Assembly (NCBI GenBank): GCA_964034945.1
Contig: OZ035961.1
Span: 22,818,661 to 22,882,660, forward strand
DNA: 64,000 nucleotides
Direction of reading: 5' to 3'
Source of the DNA: Chrysopilus asiliformis
Taxonomy: Eukaryota > Arthropoda > Insecta > Diptera > Rhagionidae
The notes beneath the pieces are model-generated. The model was given only the letters and a program-made list of their open reading frames with translations. It made no database searches and was not told the DNA's origin. Shown one piece after another: positions 1-12,755 of this stretch. The translations under genes were made by a program, and so were the position numbers. The stretch's first letter is position 1. Each line of letters starts with the position of its first letter.

Positions 1-115
1 TTTAAACCTTATACCACCGTTATTTTTTGAATATTTGTTTACATTTGAAATCTACATATTGCATGGAGTCGCCAGATTGTATGTTGCCCTGATTGGTACC
101 ACCCCGGCACTCTAA

Positions 116-338
116 AGCCTAAACCCCAATTACGCGTTCGCGCGTGCGGCAGCCACGCGGTGAAGGTAAAAACTACGTATATATATGAGTAAATGTATAA
201 TTGCGTGTTGCTCAGACGCGTTGCCGCGTGCCTGCCGCGTAGAGTAGGCTCAGTTTCTACTTTTAGACGCGGTGACAACTACTAGATGCCAGAACAAAAT
301 CATGCCGCACGCGCGAACGCGTAATTGGGGTTTAGGCT
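116..338. mobile_element. Harbinger-like MITE with CpG-rich inverted ends
   Basis: A 223-bp non-coding element has terminal inverted repeats of about 36 bp that match perfectly (start AGCCTAAACCCCAATTACGC). It is flanked on both sides by TAA (113-115 and 339-341), the 3-bp target duplication typical of PIF/Harbinger elements. The ends are rich in CG dinucleotides, unlike the AT-rich surroundings. There is no coding capacity. The superfamily is inferred from the TSD only. Confidence 0.7.
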
Positions 339-341
339 TAA

Positions 342-1850
342 AGGTTAAGGGCCTATGGTTAGTGTGACGGCAGTTTTCAATCCCATACAAAAATTTTGAA
401 AAACCGGGGCGACGGTTTCGGCGAAAATTAACGTGACATATTTTAAGATCTTCAAATTTATCCTTAAATTCTTAAACAGCCGACAAAACCCATCTAAAAA
501 CTAGTTTTAACTACATAGAATTAGCATATATGTTATGACGTTTTTTAAGGATATCCATATAAAATACAAAACAAACTCAAGAGAAATCCACTTTTTCATA
601 TATTTTTTACGTCACATTCATGGTAAGTATGCTAATTTAATTAAATTTTTATCTGATTTATTGTCATTTCCATTACAAAAGCTATAAAAAAGTCGGTATT
701 TTTTTGCGACAAAACTTCTAATTAACATTAAATTACTTGCCTAAAGTGTTTACTCAAATTGTCCGCAAACATATAGCAATTTTTCAAACGTTCTTCTAGC
801 TTTTTTCTCTAGAGTTTGTTTTTTTTGTTGTTTTTTTCTTGTTGCCATTTCCGTTTTTATAAAATCTCATCATAGACTGGAAACTCTTAGACGCAGGCCC
901 ACGCATGGTTAATTACGTTAATTGGCGTAAAGCCTGCTTGCTTTTACCTTTCATACAAGAATCGGTCATGGAAGTGAGTTCATCGGACGAAAACAGGTAA
1001 AATCTCATCATCATCATCAAAGTATAATCATCATGCGATATAAAATAGCCCAAAAACACCCCACACTGTTCCTGGGATTCATCAAAATTATCTAAAGATG
1101 ATTCCATATAAATGCGCTCCAGTAGTAAAAACAATACTTACGCATACAAATTAAATATAAATGGATAAAATTTTCACATTTTATTGACAAAACTTTAATT
1201 TGATTATTCATTATTTAATTACCCACAAATGCAATTACCTGCAATTGCTTTTGGATAAACAAAGATCTTGTCTTCTTACAGCACAAAAAAAAAGAGGCAC
1301 ACCTACTTGAATCTAGAGAATTAAGTTGAATACGGGGCGACATACCTACTCGCACCTATCGAATTGCTCAAGACGACTTTCAAAACAGTACCAATGCCTA
1401 AATAATGTATGTATAAAATTCAGTTAATTTTATTAACATTCAGGTGTATACCGGAGGTATATCTGTAAGCATTTAAGTACGTACGTACGTACATAAATGG
1501 GTGAATGCGTCATAAACGTACTCTAAACGTATAAAGAGAAACAACAAGAATTTAAACGATTAAATTTTTTTAAGTGAGATATTCAAAACAATTTTAACGG
1601 TATTAAAAAAAATAAAGGTGGAAACTGACAGCATTAAGTGTAGACAATGTTGTTTATATCCATTGACCTTAATTGCAGTATATTGCATTAGTGTCAAATA
1701 AATTGTTGAGAACTGTGAAATCTACAGGTGTACGATAAGATTTCCATACCCTCTGATGTCTGATGTTAGATATTATAGAATAGACAGAAAGATATAAAAC
1801 GTACCAAAATTTGGTCATTTGTCGGTCAAACTTTAAATTTCAATACTGTA
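342..1850. other. Gene-free AT-rich stretch
   Basis: Reading frames here are short and lack coding character or plausible splice structure. I see homopolymer runs and a short ACGT tandem near 1478-1492, but no gene, RNA gene or bounded mobile element. Confidence 0.5.
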
Positions 1851-1854
1851 TAAT

Positions 1855-2215
1855 GGTAAGGGTGGCCAAAAGGATTTTCTGTCAACCCCGAACAGGATGA
1901 ATTTGGAGGAGGGTAAGGATTAGGAAGAATAGATTGTGCTTACTTCTAGAAAACAAAATTTGTACTTTGATAGGGTGACCAAAGACACAACGAAGGTAGA
2001 AACTTATGATAAAATGCGCCGCAGGAGAAAATTTTCGATTTCAAGATTAGATCAAATAAATTAAGGCAAAATTTTAGATTCCGGGACAACAAAAATACTA
2101 CTGAAAATGTGAATATATCAATAAAAAGAAATATGTCGCAGGCGAAATATATGCGTCATAATTCAAAATTCGTTGAATAAATAAGCCCGCAGGCGAGAAT
2201 CGAGTATATTTCGCA
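1855..2215. repeat. Fragment of dispersed GGTGACC / CGCAGGCGAAA repeat
   Basis: The stretch holds several copies of the words CGCAGG(C/A)GA(A)A, together with GGGTGACC- and GGGTGGCC-like words. The same word set recurs near 3.0-3.4, 8.4-8.8, 33.9-34.4, 37.8 and 53.8-53.95 kb. It looks like an old, eroded family of non-autonomous elements. Borders cannot be placed. Confidence 0.45.
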
Positions 2216-2994
2216 TATTAATCTTTACTGCATGAATTTTTTGATGGAAAATTTCTTTTCTAAATTTTGAATTCGGTAAAAAGACTTCAAAAATTCTAAC
2301 GTCTAAAACATAGAAGAATTTTGAAATTAATTGAAAATGTGGTAAAAATTAAAAAGAAAATTCATCGGAAAGAAGTTTTCCCAGCTAGATCTCGTAATTT
2401 AAGAAAAGCTAGAAATAATATAAAAAAATGTGAATACGTTGGGAATTGACCACGCAAATTCAACTTTACAAAATTCCAGAACAAATTTATCAAAAACCTT
2501 TTGATATTTTTACAAATCCATTTCCATATCTTTAACTATAATTATGAAATAGCAAAAACATGTAATATTCAATTACGAATATTCAGATAGCATATCTAAT
2601 GCGGATATCATAAACAAACTATACGTAAACTCTTCTATATTGCTTGTTTATATTTATAGAAAAACAATAAACCAAATAGTAAAAATGTTTGAAGATTAAA
2701 GCATAAGACCGAGATTTCTAATATTTATTGTCCGTTATTGATTAACTTATCAAAAATCCAGAAAGAATTACGTAATCAGTGTGAAAAATGTGCGTAAAAA
2801 ACAGCGAAAACAAACACCTGTTTACGCGGTCTGTTTTTTAAGTGAGAAATTCGTTTTTCTGGATATTGTCAGTATTTCCTGATAATCGATTTTTGAAAGA
2901 GACAAAATTAACTATAAATGCTAGGAATAATATTTTTCAATTTGCTTTCTATACGATTTAATGACCGTTTCACTGTTATACTTGAAAAAACTTT

Positions 2995-3420
2995 TTAGTG
3001 AGGTGACCATACGTCCTGGATTTAGGCGTCGCAGAAACTAAACTTTTGTCCGGGATTTTTCAATTTAGTGTTTTTTCAAACGCAACACCGGCTAAATTTT
3101 AATTTTATTGGTAATAAAATATAATCTCGCGATAGATTACTATTTTTTAAAATATTTTTTTATTGAAATGCAATTGATATAAGTCATTGATTTTAATACT
3201 TAAACTATCACTAAATATGCCAAAAAGGCTCTACTTCGGATGGGGGTTGCTGGATTACAGCTCTTTTCGCTTGCGGTGTATTTTTTTACCGGTTTTCCAA
3301 AAATGGTGCATGTATTTTAGGAGATTTTGCCTGCGGCGTACATTTCATAATTATTTTTCCTTGGTTTTCGTCCAAATAAAGATTTGTTTTCGATACAATT
3401 TTTTTCTCCCGTTGGATTAA
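2995..3420. repeat. Fragment of dispersed GGTGACCATACGTCC repeat
   Basis: It begins with GAGGTGACCATACGTCCTGG and contains TTTGCCTGCGGCGTACATTT, the same terminal and internal words seen in the 33.9-34.4 and 53.8-53.95 kb copies. It abuts the GRAC/GTCY tetranucleotide array. No coding frame is credible. Confidence 0.5.
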
Positions 3421-3451
3421 CGTTTCATTTGTATGGGGGATGAGGAGTAAA

Positions 3452-3812
3452 CGGACAAACGGACGGATGGATAGACGGACATACAGACAGACAGACAGAC
3501 AGACAGACGGACGGACAGACAGACAGACAGACAGACGGACAGACGGACAGACGGACAGACGGACAGACGGACAGACGGACAGACGGACGGACAGACAGAC
3601 GGACCGACAGACAGACGGAGAGACAGACGGACAGACAGACGGACAGACAGACGGACGGACCGACAGACAGACGGACCAACAGACGAACAGACAGACAGAC
3701 GGACAGACAGACGGACCGACAGACGAATAGACAGACAGACGGACAGACGGACGGACAGACAGACGGACAGATAGACGGACAGGAAGACGGACAGACAGAC
3801 GGACAGACTGAC
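3452..3812. repeat. GAC(A/G)GAC-type (GTCY)n tetranucleotide array
   Basis: About 360 bp is almost wholly tandem GACA/GACG tetranucleotides (GTCY on the other strand), with irregular alternation of the two units. It is flanked by unique sequence that recurs, inverted, beside a second GTCY array at 29.57-29.68 kb. This places the array inside a mobile repeat resembling dipteran mini-me/DINE-type elements. Long open frames across it on both strands come from the stop-free repeat and are not genes. Confidence 0.85.
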
Positions 3813-4800
3813 ATTTTGACAGGTGGACGGATATGCGAAAATTGAAATCTTTTGCCATCCCAAACACTCTGGTGTAATACATTTTTATGCCCCACGATTA
3901 GGGATGCCAACGATATATCGATGTTTGCGAAACATCGAGGTTTCGTTAAAAAATATCGAGTTTTAACCTCGATGTTGAACAGGTCGATATTTCGAGGTAT
4001 CGATGTTGTTATCCACGATGTTGAAAAAGCCGATATATCGAAGTATCGATGTTGTCCGCGATGTTAGAACATTACTCTTCATAAAATTAGTAGAGAAACT
4101 AATTTTAGCTGATTTAATATATAGCCACTCTACTTAAAGATTTGTTTCAAATTTTCTTTGCTATCAATTTTCGGTTTCATCTTTCTATAAGATTTCGCAA
4201 AAAATACCAGAGCTAGCCATGAAATTTTACAGAGAAGTTTGGTCCTGATGTGGAAATCCGTTAACCGGAAGTAACTAAAACGGCGGCTTTTTAAAAACTA
4301 TGCGGTTTTTTACGATTTATTCCGAAACTAACCATTTTCCAGTAGTCTTATGTATTACAAAACTTGGAGACAATAAAATTTGCTACATTTGTGTCTTTTA
4401 CTAGAACTCCGTTATGAAGATATGCCGGTATTTCAAAAAAAATAGTTTTTTGCGAATATCTCGAAAACTAACGGGTTTTTGGTGGTTCAACGTATAAGAA
4501 GAATTAAAACCGTGTTAATTCTACCTGGGTGCACTCCACCCACAGTAGAGCATCCGCCAGGTGGCTAAATTATTTATTAAATGTAACTTTTACAAAACAT
4601 CGGAAAAACATCGAGGTATCGATGTTTTCAGGACGATGTTTTCTGACATCGATGTCGCCTTAAAAAAAACATCGATTTTCGATATATCGATGTTGTATGA
4701 ACGATGTTGCATCCCTACCCACGATTGATTCGATGCGTTACAAACGGTATACTGATTCTCATATAGAGTATAAAAATTTAAAAACTTATTTACGCAAAAA
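3813..4800. repeat. Mini-me-like element flank split by the hAT insertion
   Basis: The sequence before the hAT element (about 3813-3898) and after it (4718-about 4790, with GTTACAAACGGTATAC) joins up to match, in inverted orientation, 29.43-29.57 kb. That region carries GTTTGTAACG, ATTACACCAGTGTGTTT and then the GTCY array. The hAT element therefore landed inside an existing GTCY-bearing repeat. Confidence 0.6.
3899..4717. mobile_element. hAT-type non-autonomous element with 8-bp TSD
   Basis: An 819-bp element begins TAGGGATGCCAACGATATAT and ends with the inverted form GCATCCCTA. It is flanked on both sides by CCCACGAT (3891-3898 and 4718-4725), an 8-bp target duplication typical of hAT elements. 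Both end regions are built from repeated AACATCGAT / ATCGATGTT words, which could be transposase-binding sites. The centre (about 4140-4560) belongs to the dispersed family that also occurs at 38.7, 46.7 and 51.1 kb, so it is either a captured or a nested piece. It has no transposase. Confidence 0.8.
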
Positions 4801-7150
4801 AAAATTAGTCGCGTGTTTTAAGAGTTTCGCTCCGTCACGCTCGAGTTCTCGTTATTTTTTAAACAAACGGTCCCAATCGGGCTAAAATTTTAAATTAATA
4901 AATTAAATCAACTATGCCGGAACGATTCAAAGAATGCTTTTAGCGTGTGAAACACGGTGGGAAAGTGTTGATTTGATTGACGCGATTAAAGTTTTTTTTA
5001 GAGTTTTCTCTGCCAGATGACAAAAATTATCGCTGGACAAAATCTTAAGAATAACCCATGAAAATGCCGCTCACAACACGTGATTGTTTCTATAGTCGTA
5101 TTAAATTTTTTGCTGGAACCCAGAAAATAACTTCATCTTAAAGATTCGTATTCAAAATAAGCAAAAAATATTTTTTCTGAGTAACTCAGCATAAAGTACA
5201 AAAAACTGAACACATGTTTGCGAAAAACTCAACGTTATTTGTTTATGAAAAAACTGTAATTGTGTACAGAATGATAACAATACACACTTACGTTTAACGC
5301 AATAAAAGTAGTATCCAGTAACAAGAGTTGGCTGGAGTTGATAAGAAATAATTTTTCCTCGTTTTTCCAACTTTAACTGAAAATGAAAATTTCTCGAACG
5401 AAACTATTTCACAGATAAAAAAACAGAATTCAAATTTCTAGAATCACTTTTAAAATAACTTCTGTAATAATTTTTCTAGATATTTCTTAATGCTTTTTTT
5501 CTCAATTCACTGAATATTTAATATCTTCGATAATCAAACATAACACCAATCAATTGACACAAAAACTAATAATAAATTTTAATCGAAATTATGTATTTGC
5601 ATTTGAATAAATAATTTATCTTGAATAAATTTCGAATTTATGCACTTTACTACAACGATTTAGAAAGAAAAAAAAACTAGACACCAAAAACGATCGTTTA
5701 GATTTTATTTCTAATATGAATTTACAGATACATAGATATTCACGGTTAATAAATTTTTTTTTAAAATTTACTTTAATTTAGTAGTTTCGAAATTAATCTA
5801 AAGGCCAATATAAACATTTCAAAAGAGCGTAATAATTATTATTCGAAATGAAATTTGGATTTTTTCTTTAATTCTTTCGTGTAAAATAGCGCCACTTGCT
5901 TAACAATTTTATGATCACGAATTTATGATCAAATATGTTAAATAAATAGTTTCACTAGTGTTTACATGTTTACAATACAGAAAAACACTATAAATAACTC
6001 AATATTTTATTTTATTTCATTAACAGACAACCTTGTTTAAAAAAACATTCCGCTTTTTTTTATTTATTTTAAACATCTGAAAATTCACCAATTTTTACGT
6101 AATTTTAAAATTATTACGTTATATATTCAATTATTGTCCGTTATATTCAATTAAATTGAGGGATCTTTATGATTTTAATTTGATGAATTCAACTGTTTGA
6201 CGTTTTTTTAAACACGAAAGCAATTTATATCGAGGTTAAAACATGTGTTCACAACATAATTTTACACATCGAAATTAATTTTTTTTTCTGCTCTTTTGTT
6301 ATTGAAATGCAAACAAAACGAGCGTTTAATCATAGAAGTTTATGCCAAGTGAACATTTGTTTTTGATCTCAAGTACTCCTGAGTCTTATGCCTTTTATGC
6401 TGCGCAAAGTAAATTTGTATTCCGCTCGAGTACCAACAATTGGATATATTCTATTAATCAAAGTTATTCCGAATTCGTGAAAACGCAGTGATCCACTTCA
6501 AGGTTTCAATGATCATTCAAGCAAATAACAGTTATTGCTTAATATTTTTTTATCGATTTTTTTTTGTTTTGGAAAATCTCTAGAAATCTATATTAGAAAA
6601 AAAAACGCACGTAAAGCGCACGCGTATCTCACTTGATTAAAACGAATTCGTACGAATATTTGTTATTTACACTTTGACTTTCGTAAGAAGACTGAGTCAA
6701 GCATACAGCCAACAACTGAAAGACTTTGATTGTACACAGAAAAGCAGAAAACTTGTACAAAATTGTGGTGGCGTAGAGTATATTTGATTTTGACTACCAG
6801 TATAAAAACATACCGACCAAGATAGCATAAAATAACATAACATGAGTTTGAGTACATGACCAGAAAACGACAACTATAGGAGAGTTTTATTAACACTATA
6901 GCGAAGCTGAAAATTCTTTTATAATATCACGTTGAGGAGATCTGAAACAGCCCTAAAGAAACTTGTAGAGCTTATAAACAGAGCACTCGAATTTTTTAAA
7001 TACTACATGGAGAGTATCAATCTATGGACTTCCATGCTCTCTGTACACAAATTCCAATGAAACGCTCTCCGGAATTTACACATAGCAGTAGAGAATTTTC
7101 AGTAAAAACAGCTGTCAATAATCAAAAACATACTCCACAGGTGAATTTCG
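4800..7150. other. Gene-free AT-rich stretch
   Basis: This is very AT-rich DNA with long T and A runs. No frame has coding character, and I see no RNA gene or bounded repeat. The frames of 60-77 codons are chance openings. Confidence 0.5.
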
Positions 7151-7158
7151 TCTCAGCA

Positions 7159-7425
7159 CTACCGATCAATCGATAAATCCCCATCAGAAAGCGCTTCCAG
7201 AACTTCCAGTGAATACCCCAACTTTCCCATGGACCCTACATACACCCATTGAGAAAGGTTGATATCGCCTGAATTCCAGATAAGATCTCCATATTGTACA
7301 ATGGATCCATTCATATGTTGGACTGTGAATTGGAAATACCTACTTGATCTCAAAGTTGGAGCGAAACCGGCAATTGATCCAATGACTGCCTCACCTGAAT
7401 TGGAAGCAAAGAACTCTCAACGTGT
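7159..7425 (-). pseudogene. Possible coding fragment, unidentified
   Basis: About 88 open codons on the minus strand, ending at a TAG near 7159, have amino-acid composition unlike the surrounding random frames. Gly, Ser, Trp and Tyr are balanced, with stretches such as FQFTVQHMNGSIVQYGD and WVYVGSMGKLGYSLEVL. The frame is closed upstream by a TGA near 7426, and no clear start codon or splice acceptor is visible. I do not recognise the family. It could be one exon of an undetected gene, a decayed gene relic, or chance. Its local GC is higher than its neighbours, which mildly favours a coding origin. Confidence 0.3.
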
Positions 7426-7449
7426 TGTTCATTTAATTTAATATGAAAT

Positions 7450-8440
7450 CCTAACGAATTAGTATTGGTGAGAATGAGGGCTATTTTTGTATAATTTTTA
7501 ATATTTTTTCCACATATTATGTCCACATATACGTGGTTGAAAATGATCTCAACATTTCAATGGTTGAAGGAATATTGAATACCTGGCCATACAAATGGTC
7601 ACATATGATTTTCATAGTGTCGTCACCGTTAAATACACAAGTACAAGGTTTGTTTTTTTTTTTCAAAACTGTTTTTTTTTTTTCAGTTGTTGACAAAATT
7701 GGCAGCAACTAGAGCTATATAGACAAAGTGACTGTCCGGTATTACCTAAGCGAATGGGGTTTCTCTTCTAGTTGAATCACAGGTGAGTTCATTCGGAGTG
7801 AACGCGCATTCGGGATTCGAGGCAATGTGCGTATGAATCAACATTTCGATCGGACTTGGATAGCCATACATACTATTTTTATGTGAATATATGGGGATAG
7901 ATATTTCATTCGATATCATGCATAATGTGGAAAACTGCCTTGTATTTTAGTCGCACTCGTTTTTTGTAACAATAACAATTATGCGTTTGTGATGAGATGA
8001 GCAACGATCCATTTGGGAACATATGGCACTCCAGTGTAACATTAAAGGAAGTATGCTGCATCATGTAGGGAAATAGATAACAGAATTCCGGGCAAAAAAT
8101 GTTTATTTTATATGCGGGCTGAACAGAATTCTAGTTATTTTCCATTTATTTAGATTGGAATTTTACTCTGCATTGCGTGTAATTGCTTCGGATCGGAAAA
8201 TTTGAAGAATAAAAAATGTTTGAAATTTTATCTATCAATTACAAAAAAGCCGTGGGGTGGTCATATGTAGATGTAAAATTTTAATTCTTATAAAAAAGTA
8301 AACAATTCTAGGTATTTTTTTTATTGTTTCAGCCAGAGCTTAAGGGAAGACACTTTAATGACGAAGCACAGCTCAGGATGGTATCAGGCTAATATGTGAC
8401 AACTTACTCACAAAGCATTACTCGCAGTCAGACATTTTGA
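7450..8440. other. Gene-free stretch
   Basis: I find no gene or bounded repeat. There are T-rich tracts near 7650-7685, and small frames without supporting signals. Confidence 0.4.
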
Positions 8441-8760
8441 AAATATGTGCCGCAGGCGAAATTTTTGTCATTTTAGAGTCAAAATACCATGTTATATTAG
8501 TACCGTCGCAGAAACGTGTCCGGATGCGGTTAAAAAAATCACCTCGATCACACAGAGTATTGTTCGTGGCAAAGACAACGTAGGAAAATCCTATTAGTAG
8601 TGGATTCGAAGCTGAATTGAACCAGAAGTTATTATTTTTTTTATAAAAACTCGATTTAGAAAGCCAAGTGCCTAATAAGAATCCTATCTTATTACGATAT
8701 TTTTTGCATTTTCTGCATTCCAAGGTTTTCTGCGACTTTCCTGAAAACCGTGCGTCATAT
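8441..8760. repeat. Fragment of dispersed CGCAGGCGAAA repeat
   Basis: It contains TGTGCCGCAGGCGAAATTTT near 8446, matching the diagnostic word of the family at 2.0, 34.1 and 53.8 kb. The rest is eroded and its borders are uncertain. Confidence 0.4.
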
Positions 8761-11035
8761 TGGAAAAATTTTAATGCTGCTTAAAACATAATTTTGCATA
8801 TTTTTACCGTAAATTAAAAGAAATTCCAACTTTCCCGAAATGAGTGCATCGAAGAGTTTTTTTTGTGTGTGGAGTTTAGTACCACCGTCACCTATCGCTT
8901 GTAAAACTCGAGAATATGATAGAAAATTGTATTTTTTATACAGAATGTCGAATTTACATCAAAACTCTTCAAATTTTTTGACAAAAAGGGTTTATAAACA
9001 AATTATTCTAATTTCGGAGCTAGAAAATGACTATTTTGTTGAATTCCCTATAGGGCTATGTAAAGGGATTTAGTATTTTTTTATATAATAGATTGTTGCT
9101 TAATTTTACAATATTAGAAAAATACTTCTGATAATGCAAAAAAAAATTAATATCCCATAAAAATTTCGTATTCAGCCATCCGCCCGTAAATTAATGAAAA
9201 ATTGAAACCATGTTTTTTTGATTTGCGAAAAAAAAATCCATTCGATTTGTGTTCAATCCTTGATTATCTTATGTCTTTATGTCTAGATCTCGTTTTGCAC
9301 TCTTGTCTGCTTGAACATGGCCTGAAATCGAGGTAAACGTCCTCTCTCTTCCATATCCCAATACGCACATATAGCGAACAAATCTTGCCACTCAATGCAG
9401 CTGATCGAATAAAATGCAATCAGATTTCCACTAGTCTCTAGTTAGAAATGAATTCTATTCAATATTTTATGTTTTACACACATCGATACCAACCAGCAAT
9501 AACTATCGAGTATCTTGCATATATATCTATATAATACATATCTCAGATAGTTGAACGTTATAGTGCAACTGAACATAAATATGAATGAGTTTCTAGCCAG
9601 GTAACATTGATCGAACTCGAATAGAACGTCATCACAGATATCGATAGGTAAATCTGTGAGGTGAAGGTAAAGTGGAAGACTACAAATACAGCATCTTGGA
9701 ATATCCAACTACCGATCACCGCCCCAACCATGACAACAACAACAACAACGACTAAACTTCGCTATGATCAAAAGTCGAAAGATCAAAGAGCGATCAGAGC
9801 CAGCTGCTATGCAAGTTTCAAACATCGAACATTGATTAGTTAAGGTGTGCAAACTGCATTTAACATTGTTGCAGACTCGTCGCAAATCTTGATCTTTGGT
9901 ATGGTCCAGTAGTACCAGCTATCAGCCACCCAAACGGCCCTAGGGGCTACTTAAACTCGGTTTCGATCGACCTCTTAGCTACTTGCTCTACGTTAATCCT
10001 CCCACTATATACCAATTCCAGGGACACGCTAATTACTTTATCAAAAAACTGCTGATATCGAACAATATCGAACCGACGGCCAGACGGACTCGATTGTTTT
10101 CCACAGTCAATTTCGTAATCACCTTGAATTGTTCTCTTGTTGTCGAACAAATGGCCGATCAGTAATCGAACACACACTCTCCAGGTACACCAGGTATTAC
10201 TTTAAATAGCAAACCATGCTAAATGTATCTTTGGTAATTTATAGATATAACGTCTAAGTTACTCTACATGAATCATAGTTAATAGTAATAATCGCTATAG
10301 AAAACCAATTGAAATCGAGGTGAGATTTTTTGTAACGATTACAAGTCGGATCGGATCGGCCGAATATCCAAGTTTGGCGCTCGGAATTCAGATAAACAAT
10401 TTTATTACATAATTTTTATGCTTTTGATTGTATATGCAGACAGATAAAGAGTCAAGAGTTACAATAACATTACTGGCAGTTTTTTTTTTCAATCCGTTCA
10501 CATTACAAAATTTACAAATACAACGGAATAATTAAGATCGTTTTTACGGATTTAGATTAAAAGAAACTACACTTTGATTTTGTTCATCAAATAAAGTTTC
10601 TATAGCTGATTAAACGACAAAAAAATTATGTTTGGAGAGAAAGAGGACAAAAATGACTCGATTTTTTAAAAGCAGAGTTCTCTATTGACTCGACGTCTAT
10701 TACTAAAATTTTGAACTATTTATATTTAACCCCCCCCCCCCCCACATTTTTCAACACAGCAAGGCTCCTTTGAAAATCTCTGTTTCACCGATTTCCACTA
10801 AATATTTACACAAAGAAAAAGAACCTAAAAACACAAAAAGGCCTAAATTAGACGTCGCTTTTTCAATTCGCATCAATTCTGTGACTTTGTAGGCACAGCG
10901 TCCACTTGGTGCCGCTTTTATTAACTTGAAAATTCACGATTGTGGAACTCGGATTTCTAACCGCTCACAATGCTTTTTCTTAACTTTTGAAATACGAAAC
11001 TAAAAATCTGATTTCTTTATTTTCCCCTGCTATAG
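8761..11035. other. Gene-free stretch with a C14 run
   Basis: No gene is supported. The region 9,640-10,200 is less AT-rich and carries a short ACA/AAC triplet run near 9731-9752, but its frames are broken and no splice pattern fits. A pure run of 14 C lies at 10730-10743, unusual in such AT-rich DNA. Confidence 0.45.
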
Positions 11036-11039
11036 AGAG

Positions 11040-11465
11040 AAAGTATTGTATGCATACGAAATCCGTTTCAAGCTAAATTATGAGAATGTGCGTAAATCTG
11101 TCTCTCGGTCTGTCCATTGGACGTATCTTAAATAACTCGAGAACGCTTTGATCTAGCAACTTGAAATTTTGTGTAAATGAGTTTTACAAAAATCGTTGTT
11201 TTCTGTTAACTTTTAAGAAAGCGTAACGTGTACTTCCATATCATTTTTTTTAAATACAGTTTTTTGAAAATTTCTCGAAAACTGTGCAATTTTGAGAAAA
11301 AATAAATAAATACAAATTTAAAGAATACAAAATTTTCTACAATTTTTGCTTGATCGTTTTTTTTGTCTCTAACGGTTCTAAAGATATTTGAAAAAATATG
11401 AGGTTTATATTTTTTTTCCTGAAACTAAATATTGCAGAGGAAAGTTTTGTGTTGATCACAACTGA
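11040..11465 (-). repeat. Eroded copy of the 0.9-kb dispersed repeat
   Basis: Read on the minus strand, this begins with a block resembling ATCAGTTGTGATCAACACAA and ends near GAGAGAAAGTATTGTATG. These match the two ends of the well-preserved copies at 38.7-39.6 and 51.1-52.0 kb. The middle holds the family's typical 'CTCGAAAAC' and 'GAAATTTTGTG' words. It is strongly diverged. Confidence 0.5.
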
Positions 11466-12755
11466 TTCAAAATATCAGTAAGGAAACTCAAATAGTTGGC
11501 AATGGATACTTCCCGTGGTCGTCTGACAAATGTGATCACCGGTGTGCGAGCGAGATAGGTGGAAAATGTTGGAACCAAATGACTTTTTAATATCCGACTG
11601 ATAATCGCTTTTTAAATGCTAGCTATGGCTTCTTTTGACTTGCTTTGGTTTACTTAACATTTCTTCAATAACCGCCGCAAGATCTTAAATCGAAGCGTGT
11701 CAAGGTTAATCACAACTTTGTTCAAATGTCGTTGTCTTTATTAAGAAAAACGATCTTTGAAATGCGGGGGCTCATTCGCACTAATATTCTATTTTTTCTT
11801 CTTTTTTTTCATTAGGTATTTATTGTAGGTTTAAGTCTAAGATTTTTTAACAACTTCCATGGAAAAAAGACTTGCAAATTAATTTCTTTCTTACAGGGAA
11901 ACAATGAACATCCATAAAATTTTAGATATTCCAAAAACACACTAGAACAGTTTTTAAAAAAATACTGTTATTGACAACCTGTTAATGGATCCTGAAAGAA
12001 AAGTTTAAGACGAAAAACATTGCCGAACAATATATTTGTATAAGCCGTAAAATATCCAGTTTCTCATCCTTCAAATTTTCCAAGGATATATCATTCAAAA
12101 ATTCATAGAAATTTCTATTTCTATCGTAGAAAGTGACCTTTAGCTTATTTTAAAGGAAATGAGACCTTCTGCCATTAAAAAGTACTATTCAAAAATAGGT
12201 TTCTCAAAAAGGACTAAAAGAATAATTGAAATGTGTTTTTTTCAACTAAATTGTAACTCCTAACTTGCTCAGGTCACCCAAAAATCTAATTTAATATTGT
12301 AGTACATTTAATTTACTATTTCAGTAAATTTCATTTACTATATGAAAATCCGTACAGTTTTTCTCGTAAGATTTACTAGAAAGATATTTCCGAAAATTTG
12401 TATACTCTCTCAAGCAGAGCATAAAAAGTCGATCGATTATTAGTTTTTCGCAAATGGCTTCGTTCTAGTGAATATTACGAAAAAAAATAACGAGATATTT
12501 ATTATAGAAAATTGAATGGACTACAATTCCTTCCTAGAAGAATTTTGCCCCAGTCGAACCATTTAGGAAATTAATTCGAAAAGATAACATTTGTATTATC
12601 CTTTTAGTCTTTTTTTTAGTATTTTTAAATGATAGAAGGATCATTATCTTTCAAACAAACTTTGAGCAATATTATTAAATTCAAAATTATCTTTTAGTAT
12701 CCATTCACAGAATATCAATAACAAAAACACTGTTCTACAGTGTAATTATAAAATA
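11466..12755. other. Gene-free AT-rich stretch
   Basis: I see no coding frame or RNA gene. The 11,505-11,570 stretch (GTGATCACCGGTG) resembles words at 52.33-52.48 kb, but no borders can be drawn. Confidence 0.4.

Noticed and set aside
3286..3910. Long open frames in several phases on both strands across the tetranucleotide array
   Set aside because: The translations are monotonous SVCLSVRPSV / RTDRQTDGQT; the frames are open only because the repeat has no stop codons.
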